The notes: generated from the letters alone by a model not told the origin. Shown: positions 41,333 through 50,939, numbered from the stretch's first letter. The stretch: 64,000 nt of DNA from Orenia metallireducens (GCF_003001995.1 NZ_PVNB01000009.1:1-64000), one strand, 5' to 3'. Numbers and translations are program-made.

Positions 41333-43720
41333 ATGGATGAATATAGATTAGATATTGAAAGTTTGAAGAATAGATGTACTTTAGAGGGGATTGACTTTGA
41401 AACAACAGCAGATGTTGAAGCAGCTAAAGAGATTATTGGACAAAAGGAAGCTGTTAAGGCGATAAATTTTGGTCTAGATATCAATCATCCTGGATATAAT
41501 ATCTTTGTTGTTAACTTTTCAGGTTGTAAGGAGTTAGAATATATTAAAGCACTTGTTACTAAGAAGGCTCAACAGGAAGAGGGTTCCGCAGATTGGTGTT
41601 ATGTCTATAACTTCTCTAATCCAAGTAAACCTAAATATTTAAAGTTATCAGCAGGATTAGGAAGAGAGTTTAAAAGGGATGTGGAAGAGTTTATAGATAA
41701 TATAGAGGTTGATATTGGAGAGTTATTTGCTGGAGAAGAGTATATTAAGCAGAAAAGAGAGATAAAGAGTAAATATCAAGAGGTAAGTACTGCTTTATTT
41801 AATACAGTTAAAGAGAAGGTAAAGGAGGCTGGTTATCTTTTAGAGAGGGAGCAAGAGGGTTTTGCCATTATTCCTATTAAAGATGATGGAGATCCGATGA
41901 AAGAAGAAGAGTATAAGAATTTATCAAAAGAAGAGCAGAGTGAAATAGAAGAGGATACAAGAAGGATTCAAGAGTTATTAGATCAAGCCTTTACTAAAAT
42001 TGATAAATGGAATGAAGAGTTTAGTGAAGAGCTTGAGAAGTTAGATTATCAACTGGCCAAGAAGGTTATAGATATATATTTAGATGAGTTGATCAAAAAT
42101 TATTCTGACTTTGATAAAGTAGTAGATTATTTAGATAAAGTAAGAGAGGATATACTACATAATTTAGATGATTTTAAAGCAAATGAGGAACCAAGTAATT
42201 CATTATTATTTCTTGCAGAGGATAATAGTAAAGACTACACTACCAAGTATGAGGTCAACCTTTTAGTAGATAACAGTGAAATCGAGGGAAGTCCAGTGAT
42301 TGTAGAGAGTAACCCCACTTATTATAATTTAAATGGTAGAGTTGAGTATAGTAACAAGTCTGGAGAATTGGCTACAGACTTTACCCATATTAGACCAGGT
42401 TCTTTGCAGCAAGCTAATGGTGGATATCTGATTTTGGAGGCCAAAGATCTCTTAACTAACTTTAAGTCATGGCAGTTAATTAAGAGGGTTTTAAAGTCTA
42501 GAAGGTTGAAGATGGAGAATATAGGTGAAGAGTTTGATAAGATTCCCTTGGCAACTCTAGAGCCTCAGCCAATTCCTATCGATGTTAAAATTGTTATTAT
42601 TGGAGATATAGAGCTATATTATCTACTTTATCAATATGATGAAGAGTTTAAAGAGCTATTTAAGGTAAAGGCTGACTTTAAAAGGGAGATGGAGCTAAGT
42701 AGAGAGAGTACCTATCAGATAGTCCAATTTATTAGTCGTGAGTGCCAAGAGAATGATTTTTTACACCTTAATCGCCAGGCTGTAGCTAAGATAATCGAGT
42801 ATCTCTCCCGGAGAGTAGATAGTCAGAAGAAGGTCACTACTAAATTTACAATTGTAACTGATCTATTATGTGAGGCAGATGAATGGGCTAAGCTAAAGGG
42901 AAAAGATATAATTGATAAAGAGGAAATAGAGCAGAGTATAGTAGAACGAATTAAGCGTTGCTCTAATTATGAAGAGCGGGTACAAGAATTGTATCGTAAG
43001 CATAAGTTGTTAATTGAAAGTGAAGGCTGGAAGGTAGGTCAGATCAACGGTTTATCGGTATTGGATTTAGGAGAATACTCCTTTGGCAAGCCTGTTAAGA
43101 TTACAGCATCGGTCTATAAAGGTAATCGTGGAGTAGTTAATATTGAAAGAGAGACGAAGATGAGTGGTAAGATTCATAATAAAGGATTATTAATTTTAAC
43201 TGCTTATCTAGGTGAGAAGTTTGCTCAAGAGGTACCTCTATCCCTATCAGCTAGTCTCTGCTTTGAACAGCTTTATTCTGGAATAGATGGTGATAGTGCC
43301 TCAAGTACTGAATTATATGTCCTATTATCAGCTCTTGCAGAGGTCCCAATCAATCAGGGAATAGCTGTGACTGGTTCTATTAATCAAAAAGGGGGGATTC
43401 AACCAATTGGTGGTGTTAATGAGAAGATAGAAGGGTTCTTTAAGCTATGTGAAAGTAGGGGGTTAACGGGTCAACAAGGTGTAATGATTCCAATCCAGAA
43501 TGTTGAAGATTTAATGCTTTCTGATGAGGTGATAGCGGCAGTAGAAAAAGAGGAGTTTCATATCTATGCAATCAGTCATGTAGAAGAGGGAATTGAGATT
43601 CTAACGGGTAAAGAGTCAGGTTCCCTTCAGGAGAATGGAAGATATCCTAAAGGAAGTATCAATTATTTAGTTCAAGATAAGATCAATAAATGGTCAGAGC
43701 AGAATAATCAAGAAGAATAA
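41333..43720 (+). CDS. Lon-family (AAA_32 type) protease with damaged P-loop
   Basis: A 795-residue protein of the Lon-like family with an AAA_32-type N-terminal part. The C-terminal Lon S16 protease has its dyad: S655 in DGDSASSTE and K698 in GGVNEKIEG. The ATPase half (residues 1-520) is recognisable: IIGQKEAVKAINFGLDI and GYNIFVVNFSG. However, the Walker A site, usually GxxGTGKT, reads NFSGCKEL, and the Walker B line is GGYLILEAKDLL. A long helical insertion lies at 120-270. ATP-driven unfolding may therefore be lost or changed. The frame is open to TTG 41288, but AAAGGAGGG sits just before ATG 41333. It may act as a peptidase on unfolded substrates. Confidence 0.88.
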   Translation: MDEYRLDIESLKNRCTLEGIDFETTADVEAAKEIIGQKEAVKAINFGLDINHPGYNIFVVNFSGCKELEYIKALVTKKAQQEEGSADWCYVYNFSNPSKPKYLKLSAGLGREFKRDVEEFIDNIEVDIGELFAGEEYIKQKREIKSKYQEVSTALFNTVKEKVKEAGYLLEREQEGFAIIPIKDDGDPMKEEEYKNLSKEEQSEIEEDTRRIQELLDQAFTKIDKWNEEFSEELEKLDYQLAKKVIDIYLDELIKNYSDFDKVVDYLDKVREDILHNLDDFKANEEPSNSLLFLAEDNSKDYTTKYEVNLLVDNSEIEGSPVIVESNPTYYNLNGRVEYSNKSGELATDFTHIRPGSLQQANGGYLILEAKDLLTNFKSWQLIKRVLKSRRLKMENIGEEFDKIPLATLEPQPIPIDVKIVIIGDIELYYLLYQYDEEFKELFKVKADFKREMELSRESTYQIVQFISRECQENDFLHLNRQAVAKIIEYLSRRVDSQKKVTTKFTIVTDLLCEADEWAKLKGKDIIDKEEIEQSIVERIKRCSNYEERVQELYRKHKLLIESEGWKVGQINGLSVLDLGEYSFGKPVKITASVYKGNRGVVNIERETKMSGKIHNKGLLILTAYLGEKFAQEVPLSLSASLCFEQLYSGIDGDSASSTELYVLLSALAEVPINQGIAVTGSINQKGGIQPIGGVNEKIEGFFKLCESRGLTGQQGVMIPIQNVEDLMLSDEVIAAVEKEEFHIYAISHVEEGIEILTGKESGSLQENGRYPKGSINYLVQDKINKWSEQNNQEE

Positions 43721-44056
43721 TTTAAAGAAATTATGGTTATTTAAAGATTGTGGATAATTCATAATAACTAAAAATAAAAAAGAAAAGCTTTATTAGCCAC
43801 GAATTAACACAGATGAAATACGAATTAAAAGATTATAAACAAAATGTTTTTGAATTTATTCGTGTGGATTCAGTCCAAGATTATTTTCTCGTGGAAACTC
43901 ACTACTTTGGACGTGGGGGATTCGTGGCAAAAAACTCTTTTAAATTATTTTTTAAGACTCTGTTTATAGAAGAGTGGCTGAACTTGTACCAAAGGTTTGG
44001 CTATTTAAACCTGTAGACAGGACAACCTATTTTCATTATTCTTTTTAGCCATTAAG
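43721..44056. repeat. CACGAAT-word palindromic element
   Basis: From 43790 to 43940, TTAGCCACGAATTAACAC at the left pairs with GGATTCGTGGCAAAAAA at the right. In between are ACGAATTAAAAG and TTTATTCGTGTGG, and CTCGTGGAAAC. An open frame at 43813-44016 (67 codons) runs through the palindrome and is judged spurious. An AGGTTT/AAACCT hairpin at 43995-44014 may end transcripts. Confidence 0.65.
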
Positions 44057-44503
44057 TTAAGAGTTTATCTTTTTTTGAAATTCTTTATGATATCTAGCTC
44101 CTGCCCCTACAATAGCTATAGCAAAGGCGATAGCACCAGCTATCATCAAGGTATTAATTCCCTTCTCTAAACCTTTGATATATTCACCTTGAAGAATAAA
44201 AAGCATGGTATTATAGGCAGGTACTCCAGGTACTAGAGGAATAATTCCAGCGATAACAAAGATAGTAACAGGCATTTTCATAATCCTAGCAAATAGCTCA
44301 CTACAAATTCCCACAATAACAGATGATATAAAGGAAGCAATAATGACATTATAAGAGGTTAGCTGTTCAAGGATGATAAAGCTACCCCAACAGATAGTGC
44401 CAGTTAAGCCTAATAGCCATAAGCTCTTTTTTGGTGCTTGGAAGATAGAGCCAAAGGTTATTACTATGATAAAAGCAGCTAATAATTCTAATAAAATATT
44501 CAC
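44057..44503 (-). CDS. ThrE-type exporter, small subunit (DUF3815)
   Basis: A 148-residue membrane protein with about five hydrophobic helices, matching the ThrE C-terminal half encoded separately (ThrE_2/DUF3815). Marks are ITFGSIFQAPKKSLWLLGLTGTICW (near residue 16) and FVIAGIIPLVPGVPAYNTMLFI (near 82). With the neighbouring subunit it should export threonine and serine. The start is GTG, and its first base is the last base of the upstream TAG stop, so the two genes are translationally coupled. Confidence 0.9.
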   Translation of the reverse strand: MNILLELLAAFIIVITFGSIFQAPKKSLWLLGLTGTICWGSFIILEQLTSYNVIIASFISSVIVGICSELFARIMKMPVTIFVIAGIIPLVPGVPAYNTMLFILQGEYIKGLEKGINTLMIAGAIAFAIAIVGAGARYHKEFQKKINS

Positions 44504-45258
44504 TAATAAAGCACCCCCAAGGAGATAGCTGCTCCTACAGCTAAGCTGATAGCAATTAAGGTTGCCTCAATCCCTCTACTAGTAGCTGAAATAAGGTCTC
44601 CACTGATTGCATCACGGATAGAGTTGGTCAAAGCAACTCCTGGAACAAAAGGCAAGATTGCACTGACTGTGATTATGCCAAGATTATCGCCTAAGCCATG
44701 TTTATAACAGAATAATGAGATAAATCCTCCAATAAATCCTGCCACTATTTCTGGAATGAAGTTGATATCCCCTAAAAAGCCCATCTTCTTAATTACAATT
44801 TGGGCACCTAAGCTAGCTAGGATTGTAGGAATTATATTGATATAGTTTGCTCTCATTAGGATAACATTCATAGAGACCCCAAAAGAGATAAATAGTAGTC
44901 CAAACTTTAATTTTGTTTTAGGCTTTCCTTCATTAATAGCTCTTAATTCAGCCATTGCTGCTTGATAGCTTAGAACTTTTTTCTGTAAATTTCTTGAGAA
45001 GTTATTGACTTGACTGATTTTAGTTAAATTTATTCTTCTTTTATGTATTCTTTTAACTATTGTCTCTGAACTACCATCACCATCATCAATTGAGATAAAG
45101 ATACCAGTTGGTGTTACTAGACTATCTACATATTTTATCCCATAGGCATAACAGATACGATTCATGGTATCTTCAGTCCTATAGATCTCTCCACCATTAC
45201 TGAGAATGATATCTCCTGCATAAGCAGCGATATTTAATATCTGCTTTGGTGTAATCAT
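44503..45258 (-). CDS. ThrE-type exporter, large subunit (DUF1212)
   Basis: A 251-residue protein with a soluble N-terminal part followed by about five membrane helices. The soluble part carries the ThrE signature GEIYRTEDTMNRICYAYG (residues 24-41) and the TPTGIFISIDDGDG segment. A second mark is AILPFVPGVALTNSIRDAISGDL near residue 205. Together with DUF3815 it makes the split form of threonine/serine exporter. The ATG follows GAGGGGTG. Other possible substrates are small amino acids or dipeptides. Confidence 0.92.
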   Translation of the reverse strand: MITPKQILNIAAYAGDIILSNGGEIYRTEDTMNRICYAYGIKYVDSLVTPTGIFISIDDGDGSSETIVKRIHKRRINLTKISQVNNFSRNLQKKVLSYQAAMAELRAINEGKPKTKLKFGLLFISFGVSMNVILMRANYINIIPTILASLGAQIVIKKMGFLGDINFIPEIVAGFIGGFISLFCYKHGLGDNLGIITVSAILPFVPGVALTNSIRDAISGDLISATSRGIEATLIAISLAVGAAISLGVLY

Positions 45259-45410
45259 TTTAACACCCCTCTTAATTAAAATAAGCCTTCTCTATTGTAA
45301 CATAAGTTGAGGTGAAATTTAAAGTTAAGTTTTGATTTTGGTTTTTGTATTTGATATGTATGAGTTGGTTTTAGAGAATATTATGTATTGATAGAGAGTA
45401 TCTTAATTGG

Positions 45411-45513
45411 GTATATTAAGATACTTAAATTTGAGTTTAAGTAAAGCATTAAAACAATGTTTTTATACTTTACTCAATCTTAAGTATAATCTTAGACTTA
45501 AAATGTTATAATA
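45411..45513. repeat. TAAGTATAAG-word palindromic repeat
   Basis: The left arm (TATTAAGATACTTAAATTTG, TTTAAGTAAAGCAT) faces the right arm (ATACTTTACTCAATC, TTAAGTATAATC, TTAGACTTAAAATG). The end AAAATGTTATAATA parallels AAAATGTCACAATATC at 22.58 kb. Confidence 0.6.
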
Positions 45514-45540
45514 AAAAAATCGCCAAAGGGCGATTTTTTA
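45514..45540. terminator. Terminator of the first UPF0180 gene
   Basis: AAAAAATCGCC-AAA-GGGCGATTTTTT is a strong symmetric hairpin with T-runs on both strands, overlapping the stop of the minus-strand gene. Confidence 0.9.
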
Positions 45541-45780
45541 AACCAATCTATTCTTGAGTTCATTTTTGACTTCTTCTGCTGAAAGTCCTTTAGCGTTGAT
45601 AATTTGGGCTTTGCTTTGGATATCAGACATATTCATCATATTATTGTCTGCTCCTGTAACTATAATTGCATCAACATTCTTCATAGTATTGTTATTTAAA
45701 TCAGCTACTTCAAACCCATCTTTCATTAATGATTCTCTGATATTTGATAAAGAACCTTCTACTGCAATTTTACCTTTCAT
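45538..45780 (-). CDS. UPF0180 (YkuS-like) protein, copy 1
   Basis: An 80-residue cytoplasmic protein matching the UPF0180 family (B. subtilis YkuS): KIAVEGSLSNIRESLMKDGF, then DAIIVTGADNNMMNM and INAKGLSAEEVKNEL. Function is unknown, though the family is confined mainly to spore-forming Firmicutes. The ATG follows GGGGTGAACTTAT. A second copy lies upstream at 45921-46172. The two differ in most positions, so the duplication is old. Confidence 0.88.
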   Translation of the reverse strand: MKGKIAVEGSLSNIRESLMKDGFEVADLNNNTMKNVDAIIVTGADNNMMNMSDIQSKAQIINAKGLSAEEVKNELKNRLV

Positions 45781-45893
45781 ATAAGTTCACCCCTATAATT
45801 GATGTTTTTTATTGTTTCTTAAAATTTGTTCCTTTAATATTTTGGCTTTAAGTTATTAATAAAATACCTTGATTTTTATAATAATTATTACTA

Positions 45894-45921
45894 AAAAACC
45901 GCCTGATCAGGCGGTTTTTTC
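45894..45921. terminator. Terminator of the second UPF0180 gene
   Basis: AAAACCGCCTGATCAGGCGGTTTT is a perfect palindrome with T-runs on both strands. Confidence 0.9.
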
Positions 45922-46172
45922 TACATCAATCCAGATAATCCATTTTCAATCATATTCTTTATCTCTTCAGCAGAATGGCCTTGACCATTGATTATTGGAG
46001 TAGCAATCTCTCTTGCCTCCATTAAATTAGAATCTTCTCCATTGGTAATCACTGCTGAAACTTCTCCCAGATTATTGGCATTCAAGTCATCAATCTCATA
46101 ACCATATAGGTGAAGGTGTTTTTTTAGATTGGATAAGCTCCCATCTACTGCAATTCTACGATTGATATCCAT
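45921..46172 (-). CDS. UPF0180 (YkuS-like) protein, copy 2
   Basis: An 83-residue paralogue of the neighbouring gene. It keeps the same order of segments: RIAVDGSLSNLKKHLHLYGY, SAVITNGEDSNLMEA, and INGQGHSAEEIKNMIENGL. The copies have separate terminators and probably separate promoters, so their expression can differ. No catalytic motif is seen. The ATG follows AAAGGCGGT on the minus strand. Confidence 0.85.
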   Translation of the reverse strand: MDINRRIAVDGSLSNLKKHLHLYGYEIDDLNANNLGEVSAVITNGEDSNLMEAREIATPIINGQGHSAEEIKNMIENGLSGLM

Positions 46173-46422
46173 TATTTAATTACCGCCTTTCTTGTTAAGA
46201 GTTTTGTTATAGATTCTTTTATTATTTTGGCTTTAACTCCAATATAAAATACATGAATTTTTGGTATTTATTTTATTTAGGATATCATGTTAACTTGAAG
46301 TGAGGTTTGAGATAAAAATTATAAAGTAGGAATATTTTATCTATATCAACTAATATAATAGTATAAGCATTTATATATTGAGGTATAGGTTTGAACTGAA
46401 GTACCCTAAGGAGGGAGTAAAG

Positions 46423-48351
46423 ATGAATCAATCAGTTGATTTTAAGAGTTTGATTCAAAGAAGTAAAGAAGGGAAGAGAAGAGAAAGATTCAAAGGGAGT
46501 TTCTTAGATTATTTAGAAGTACTTCATCAGAACCCACAAATTGTCAAATTATCCCATAAAAGAATCTATGATATGGTCATGTCTAAAGGGGTTGAAGTGA
46601 TTAAGACTGACGAAGATCCTGTACTTCGTAGAATATATGGACATGATACAATAAAAAAATATAAGTTTTTTAAAGATTTTTATGGTATAGAGAAGGTTAT
46701 TATGAAGATAGTACGTTATTTAAAGTCTGCAGCAATGCAAGGGGAGGAATCTAGACAAGTTTTATATTTTGTTGGGCCAGTAGGGTCAGGGAAATCCTCT
46801 ATAGTCGAGCTATTAAAGAGAAGATTAGAGGAGTTAGCACCAATCTATGTTCTTGAAGACTGTCCTATGCGTGAAGAACCTCTTCATTTAATTCCTAAAA
46901 ATCTACGCTCTGAGTTTGAAGAGCTATTAGGGGTAGAGATAGAGGGAGAGTTATGTCCCCATTGTCAGTATAGATTAGAAAATGAGTTTGATGGTGATTT
47001 TGAGAAGTTTCCAGTGCTAACAGAAGAGTTTTCTATTCTGTCTAGAAAAGGGGTTGGGGTAGTTCCGCCAGTAGATCCAAATAACCAAGATACTTCAGTT
47101 TTGATTGGCTCTGTAGATATTTCTAAATTGGATTTATATGCAGAGGATGATCCAAGGGTATTCTCCTTAAATGGTGCTTTTAATGTAGGAAATAGAGGGT
47201 TAGTAGAGTTTATTGAGGTCTTTAAGAATGATGTTGAATATCTACATTCGATGATTACTGCTACTCAAGAAAAGGCTATCCCTTCTCCAGGAAAAGGTGC
47301 TATGATCTATTTTGATGGTTTAATCATTGCCCATTCCAATGAAGCAGAATGGAATAAGTTTAAATCTGATCATACCAATGAAGCTATTTTAGATAGGATT
47401 GTTAGAGTTAAAATACCCTATTGCTTGAAACTAAGTGAAGAAGAGAAGATCTACCAAAAGCTTTTAAATTCAAGTAAATTCGATGCCCATATGGCACCAC
47501 ATACTATTAAAGTGGCAGCTATGTTTGCTATTTTAAGTAGATTAGGTCCTTCAAATAAGGTTGATCCGATTACTAAGTTAAAGCTTTATAATGGTGAGGA
47601 GATAGTAGAGCAAGGAAGTACTAAGAAAGTAGATGTTATGGAGTTAAAAGAGGAAGCTTCAGGAGAGGGTATGGAAGGAATGTCACCTCGTTTTATTAGC
47701 AAATGTTTAGATGATTGTTTATCTGAGGCTGAGGATAATTGTATTAGTCCATTATCAGTTTTAGAGGCCTTAATTAAAGCTGTTAAGGAATTAACAATCA
47801 GTGAAGATGATAAAAAGAGATATCTAGAGTTTTTACATGATGATATCAAAAAAGAGTACAACAAACTTTTAGAAAAAGAGGTTACCAAAGCCTTTATTGT
47901 GGGGTATAAAGAGCAGGCTGAACAGTTATTTAATAATTATCTAGATCATGCTGAGGCCTTTGTGAATAAGACGAAGATCAAGGATCTTAATACTGGAGAA
48001 GAGTTGGAAGCAGATGAAGAGTTTTTGAAGTCAATTGAAGAACAGATTGGAATCTCTGGTACTTCTGCTAAAGGATTTAGACAAGATGTGACAGCATATA
48101 TGTTTGCTTTGATGAGAAAAGGCGCCAAGATAGACTATGATAGTTATGAGCCATTAAAAGAGGCCATAGAGAAGAAATTAATTGCTTCTGTTAAAGAATT
48201 ATCTAGAATCATAACTCAGGCTAAAGTAAGGGATAAAGAGCAAAGAGAGAAATATGATGCTATGGTAGAAGAGATGAAGAGAAATGGTTATTGTGATCAT
48301 TGTTGTAATGTGATCTTAAAGTATGCTGCCAATAACCTCTGGAAAGATTAA
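46423..48351 (+). CDS. prkA: PrkA family AAA+ serine protein kinase
   Basis: A 642-residue protein of the PrkA family. An AAA+ ATPase (residues 60-370) has Walker A GPVGSGKSS and a region EFIEVFKND for the B side. A zinc-like CPHC motif lies near residue 185, and a C-terminal helical and winged domain resembling a protein kinase fold ends in GYCDHCCNVIL. PrkA has been reported to phosphorylate proteins and to affect sporulation in Bacillus; whether it is kinase, ATPase or protease is still debated. The frame is open back to 46378, but CTAAGGAGGG precedes ATG 46423. It is the first gene of the prkA-yhbH-spoVR operon, and its stop overlaps the next ribosome binding site. Confidence 0.95.
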   Translation: MNQSVDFKSLIQRSKEGKRRERFKGSFLDYLEVLHQNPQIVKLSHKRIYDMVMSKGVEVIKTDEDPVLRRIYGHDTIKKYKFFKDFYGIEKVIMKIVRYLKSAAMQGEESRQVLYFVGPVGSGKSSIVELLKRRLEELAPIYVLEDCPMREEPLHLIPKNLRSEFEELLGVEIEGELCPHCQYRLENEFDGDFEKFPVLTEEFSILSRKGVGVVPPVDPNNQDTSVLIGSVDISKLDLYAEDDPRVFSLNGAFNVGNRGLVEFIEVFKNDVEYLHSMITATQEKAIPSPGKGAMIYFDGLIIAHSNEAEWNKFKSDHTNEAILDRIVRVKIPYCLKLSEEEKIYQKLLNSSKFDAHMAPHTIKVAAMFAILSRLGPSNKVDPITKLKLYNGEEIVEQGSTKKVDVMELKEEASGEGMEGMSPRFISKCLDDCLSEAEDNCISPLSVLEALIKAVKELTISEDDKKRYLEFLHDDIKKEYNKLLEKEVTKAFIVGYKEQAEQLFNNYLDHAEAFVNKTKIKDLNTGEELEADEEFLKSIEEQIGISGTSAKGFRQDVTAYMFALMRKGAKIDYDSYEPLKEAIEKKLIASVKELSRIITQAKVRDKEQREKYDAMVEEMKRNGYCDHCCNVILKYAANNLWKD

Positions 48352-48362
48352 GGAGGGCTATA

Positions 48363-49523
48363 ATGGCTATATTTAGAGAGTACAGAAATACTGGTAAAGA
48401 CCGCTCTGCTGAGGATCGTAGGCGACACCGTGAATTAGTAGAAGAGAGCATCAAAAAAAATATTGGTGATATTATTGCCGAAGAGAGTATTATTGGTAAG
48501 AGTAAAGATAAGAAGATAAAGATACCCATTAAGGGGTTAAAAGAATACCGGTTTATGCATGGCAAGAATCAATCAGGGGTTGCTACAGGAACAGGTGAGG
48601 AAAAAAGAGGGGATAAGATTCCTAAGCCAAAGCAAGGTCAACAGGGTAGAGGAAATGGAGATAAGGCTGGAAATCAAGAAGGAGAAGATATCTATGAGAC
48701 TGAGATTACCATAGAAGATTTAGTCCAGTATCTTTTTGAAGATTTAGATTTACCTTATATGGAGAGAAAGAAGTTATCTCAGATAGAGACAGAAAGTAGC
48801 TTTAAGAAGAAAGGGTATAAAAAGAAAGGTATTCAGCCCAGGTTGGCTAAAAAAAGGACTATGATTGAAAGGATTAAGAGAAAGAAGGCCTATATTAGAG
48901 CTAAAGGTGAGATTGATGAAGATGAGAGGTTTCCTTTTCATAATGAAGATATCCGCTATTATCGAATTAAAGAAGAGCCACGTGAAGAGTCTAATGCAGT
49001 TGTTATCTGTATCATGGATACTTCTGGTTCGATGAATCAAACTAAAAAATATTTAGCAAGGAGCTTTTATTTCTTACTCTATCAATTTATTCAAATGAAG
49101 TATCAAAATGTTGAAGTTGTCTTTGTAGCCCATACTATGACAGCAAAAGAGGTAAGTGAGGATGACTTCTTCCATAAAGGAGAGTCAGGCGGAACTTTTA
49201 TCAGTAGTGGTTATGAGAAGGCTTTGGAGATTATTGAACAACGTTATGATTCATCTCACTGGAATATCTACTCTTTTCACTGTAGTGATGGAGACAATTG
49301 GAGTGAAGATAATCAAAGGGCTTTAGAGTATGCACAACAGCTTTGTGATATATGTAATCTCTTTGGTTATGGCGAGATAAAGCCCAATTCGACTAGAAGT
49401 ATAATCAAATCTCTTTACTCTAACAATATTGAAAATGAAAATATGGCTTTAGTTACAATTTCTAAAAAGGAAGATATCTGGCCTTCTTTTAAAGAGATGC
49501 TAGAAAGTGATAAAGAAGGGTAG
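48363..49523 (+). CDS. yhbH: YhbH/YeaH (DUF444) protein
   Basis: A 386-residue protein of the DUF444 family. The N-terminal third is basic and partly disordered (residues 1-100, rich in K, R, G, Q). A von Willebrand factor A-like domain begins near residue 210 with the metal-site motif VICIMDTSGSMNQ, and continues to SFHCSDGDNWSED and ICNLFGYGEI. Genes of this family travel with prkA and spoVR in Firmicutes and proteobacteria and are needed for stress survival or sporulation. AAGGAGG lies 8 bases before ATG. Confidence 0.94.
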   Translation: MAIFREYRNTGKDRSAEDRRRHRELVEESIKKNIGDIIAEESIIGKSKDKKIKIPIKGLKEYRFMHGKNQSGVATGTGEEKRGDKIPKPKQGQQGRGNGDKAGNQEGEDIYETEITIEDLVQYLFEDLDLPYMERKKLSQIETESSFKKKGYKKKGIQPRLAKKRTMIERIKRKKAYIRAKGEIDEDERFPFHNEDIRYYRIKEEPREESNAVVICIMDTSGSMNQTKKYLARSFYFLLYQFIQMKYQNVEVVFVAHTMTAKEVSEDDFFHKGESGGTFISSGYEKALEIIEQRYDSSHWNIYSFHCSDGDNWSEDNQRALEYAQQLCDICNLFGYGEIKPNSTRSIIKSLYSNNIENENMALVTISKKEDIWPSFKEMLESDKEG

Positions 49524-49532
49524 GTAATAAGA

Positions 49533-50915
49533 ATGGACTATAGTATTAATGAGCTGATTGAGTGGAATAAAAAGATAGAAGAGGTGGTTAAGAAGGTAGG
49601 ATTGGATTATTATCCTCAAGAATTTGAAATCTGCTCCTTTGAAGATATGATTGCTTATGAAGCTTATAGTGGTATGCCTGCACATTATCCTCATTGGAGC
49701 TATGGTAAGGCTTATGAGAAGACTAGAACCTTTTATAAGTACAATCTAACGGGGTTACCCTATGAGATGGTAATTAATTCTAATCCTTGTTTGGCTTATC
49801 TAATGAAAGATAACTCTCTTTTGTTACAGATTTTGACTATGGCTCATGTTTATGGTCATAATGATTTTTTTAAGAATAATCGACTATTTAAAGAGGGGAC
49901 TAATGCAGATTATACATTGGCGATGTTTAAAAATCATGCCAATCGAATTAGGGAGTATATCTCAAATCCAGGAATTGGTTATAAGAAGGTTGAAAGAATC
50001 TTAGATACAGCCCATGCCTTAAAACTACAGACCTCTAGGGTGATTAATGAGAAGAAATTAAGTAGAGCAGAGCAGATTGAGCGTATCAAAGAAGAATATC
50101 AGCAGCCAAAATTAAAGGAGTTTCAATTATTAGAAGAAGATAAGTCTAAGCAATTACCTGATTTAACCAAGATTCCTTTAGAGCCTGAGGAGGATCTATT
50201 AACTTTCTTCATTGAATATAGTGATTTAGAAGGCTGGGAGAAGGATGTCTTACAGATAGTAGTTGATGAAACAAATTATTTTATTCCTCAAATTGAAACT
50301 AAAATTATGAATGAAGGTTGGGCTAGCTTCTGGCATTATCAGATTTTGCAGAGCTTAGATATTCCTCAGGGGTTACATTTAGAATTTATTAAGAGGCATA
50401 ATCAAGTGATTTCTCCTGCCAAGGGGGGAATTAACCCCTACCATGTTGGTTATAAAATCTTTAATGATATTAAGAAAAAGTATCCTGATCAACCAGAAAA
50501 AATCTTTGAAGCTAGAGAGTTAGAAAGGGATGAATCCTTTATTAGAAAGTATCTCAGCTTTGATTTAATTCAAGAGCTTAATCTACTAAAATATGATGAA
50601 AAAGGAGATTATTACGTTATTTCAGAAGTAGCTGATGAAGATGGTTGGAAAGAGATTAGAAATAATCTAGCTAGTTCAGTTGGCATGAATAAAATCCCAG
50701 TAATCAAAGTAGTTGAAGCATCTAAAAAGGAACATACTTTACATTTAAAGCATGAATATTTGGGAGATGAGCTAGAGATGAATTATGCTAAAGAGACTTT
50801 GAAGTATATAGCAAATATCTGGGAAGGTCCAGTTTATTTGGATACTGTGATTAAAGATAAGCCTAAGAGGATAATTTGTAATGAAGACAAAGAGGTAGAG
50901 TTAGAAGACATCTAA
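49533..50915 (+). CDS. spoVR: SpoVR family protein
   Basis: A 460-residue protein of the SpoVR family. Family segments are YPQEFEICSFEDMIAYEAYSGMP, HWSYGKAYEKTRTFYKYN, ILTMAHVYGHNDFFKNN, NYFIPQIETKIMNEGWASFWH and NPYHVGYKIFNDI. Conserved His and Glu residues (AHVYGH, NEGWASFWH) could bind a metal. In Bacillus subtilis spoVR mutants make defective cortex; the activity remains unknown. The start lies 10 bases after the yhbH stop, so it is the third gene of the prkA operon. A terminator follows. Confidence 0.95.
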   Translation: MDYSINELIEWNKKIEEVVKKVGLDYYPQEFEICSFEDMIAYEAYSGMPAHYPHWSYGKAYEKTRTFYKYNLTGLPYEMVINSNPCLAYLMKDNSLLLQILTMAHVYGHNDFFKNNRLFKEGTNADYTLAMFKNHANRIREYISNPGIGYKKVERILDTAHALKLQTSRVINEKKLSRAEQIERIKEEYQQPKLKEFQLLEEDKSKQLPDLTKIPLEPEEDLLTFFIEYSDLEGWEKDVLQIVVDETNYFIPQIETKIMNEGWASFWHYQILQSLDIPQGLHLEFIKRHNQVISPAKGGINPYHVGYKIFNDIKKKYPDQPEKIFEARELERDESFIRKYLSFDLIQELNLLKYDEKGDYYVISEVADEDGWKEIRNNLASSVGMNKIPVIKVVEASKKEHTLHLKHEYLGDELEMNYAKETLKYIANIWEGPVYLDTVIKDKPKRIICNEDKEVELEDI

Positions 50916-50939
50916 GATAAGGTTATCTGTTTTGAAAAG

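Noticed and set aside
43813-44016. 67-codon open frame downstream of the Lon-like protease
   Set aside because: It runs through a CACGAAT-word palindrome, has no ribosome binding site and no protein-like pattern.
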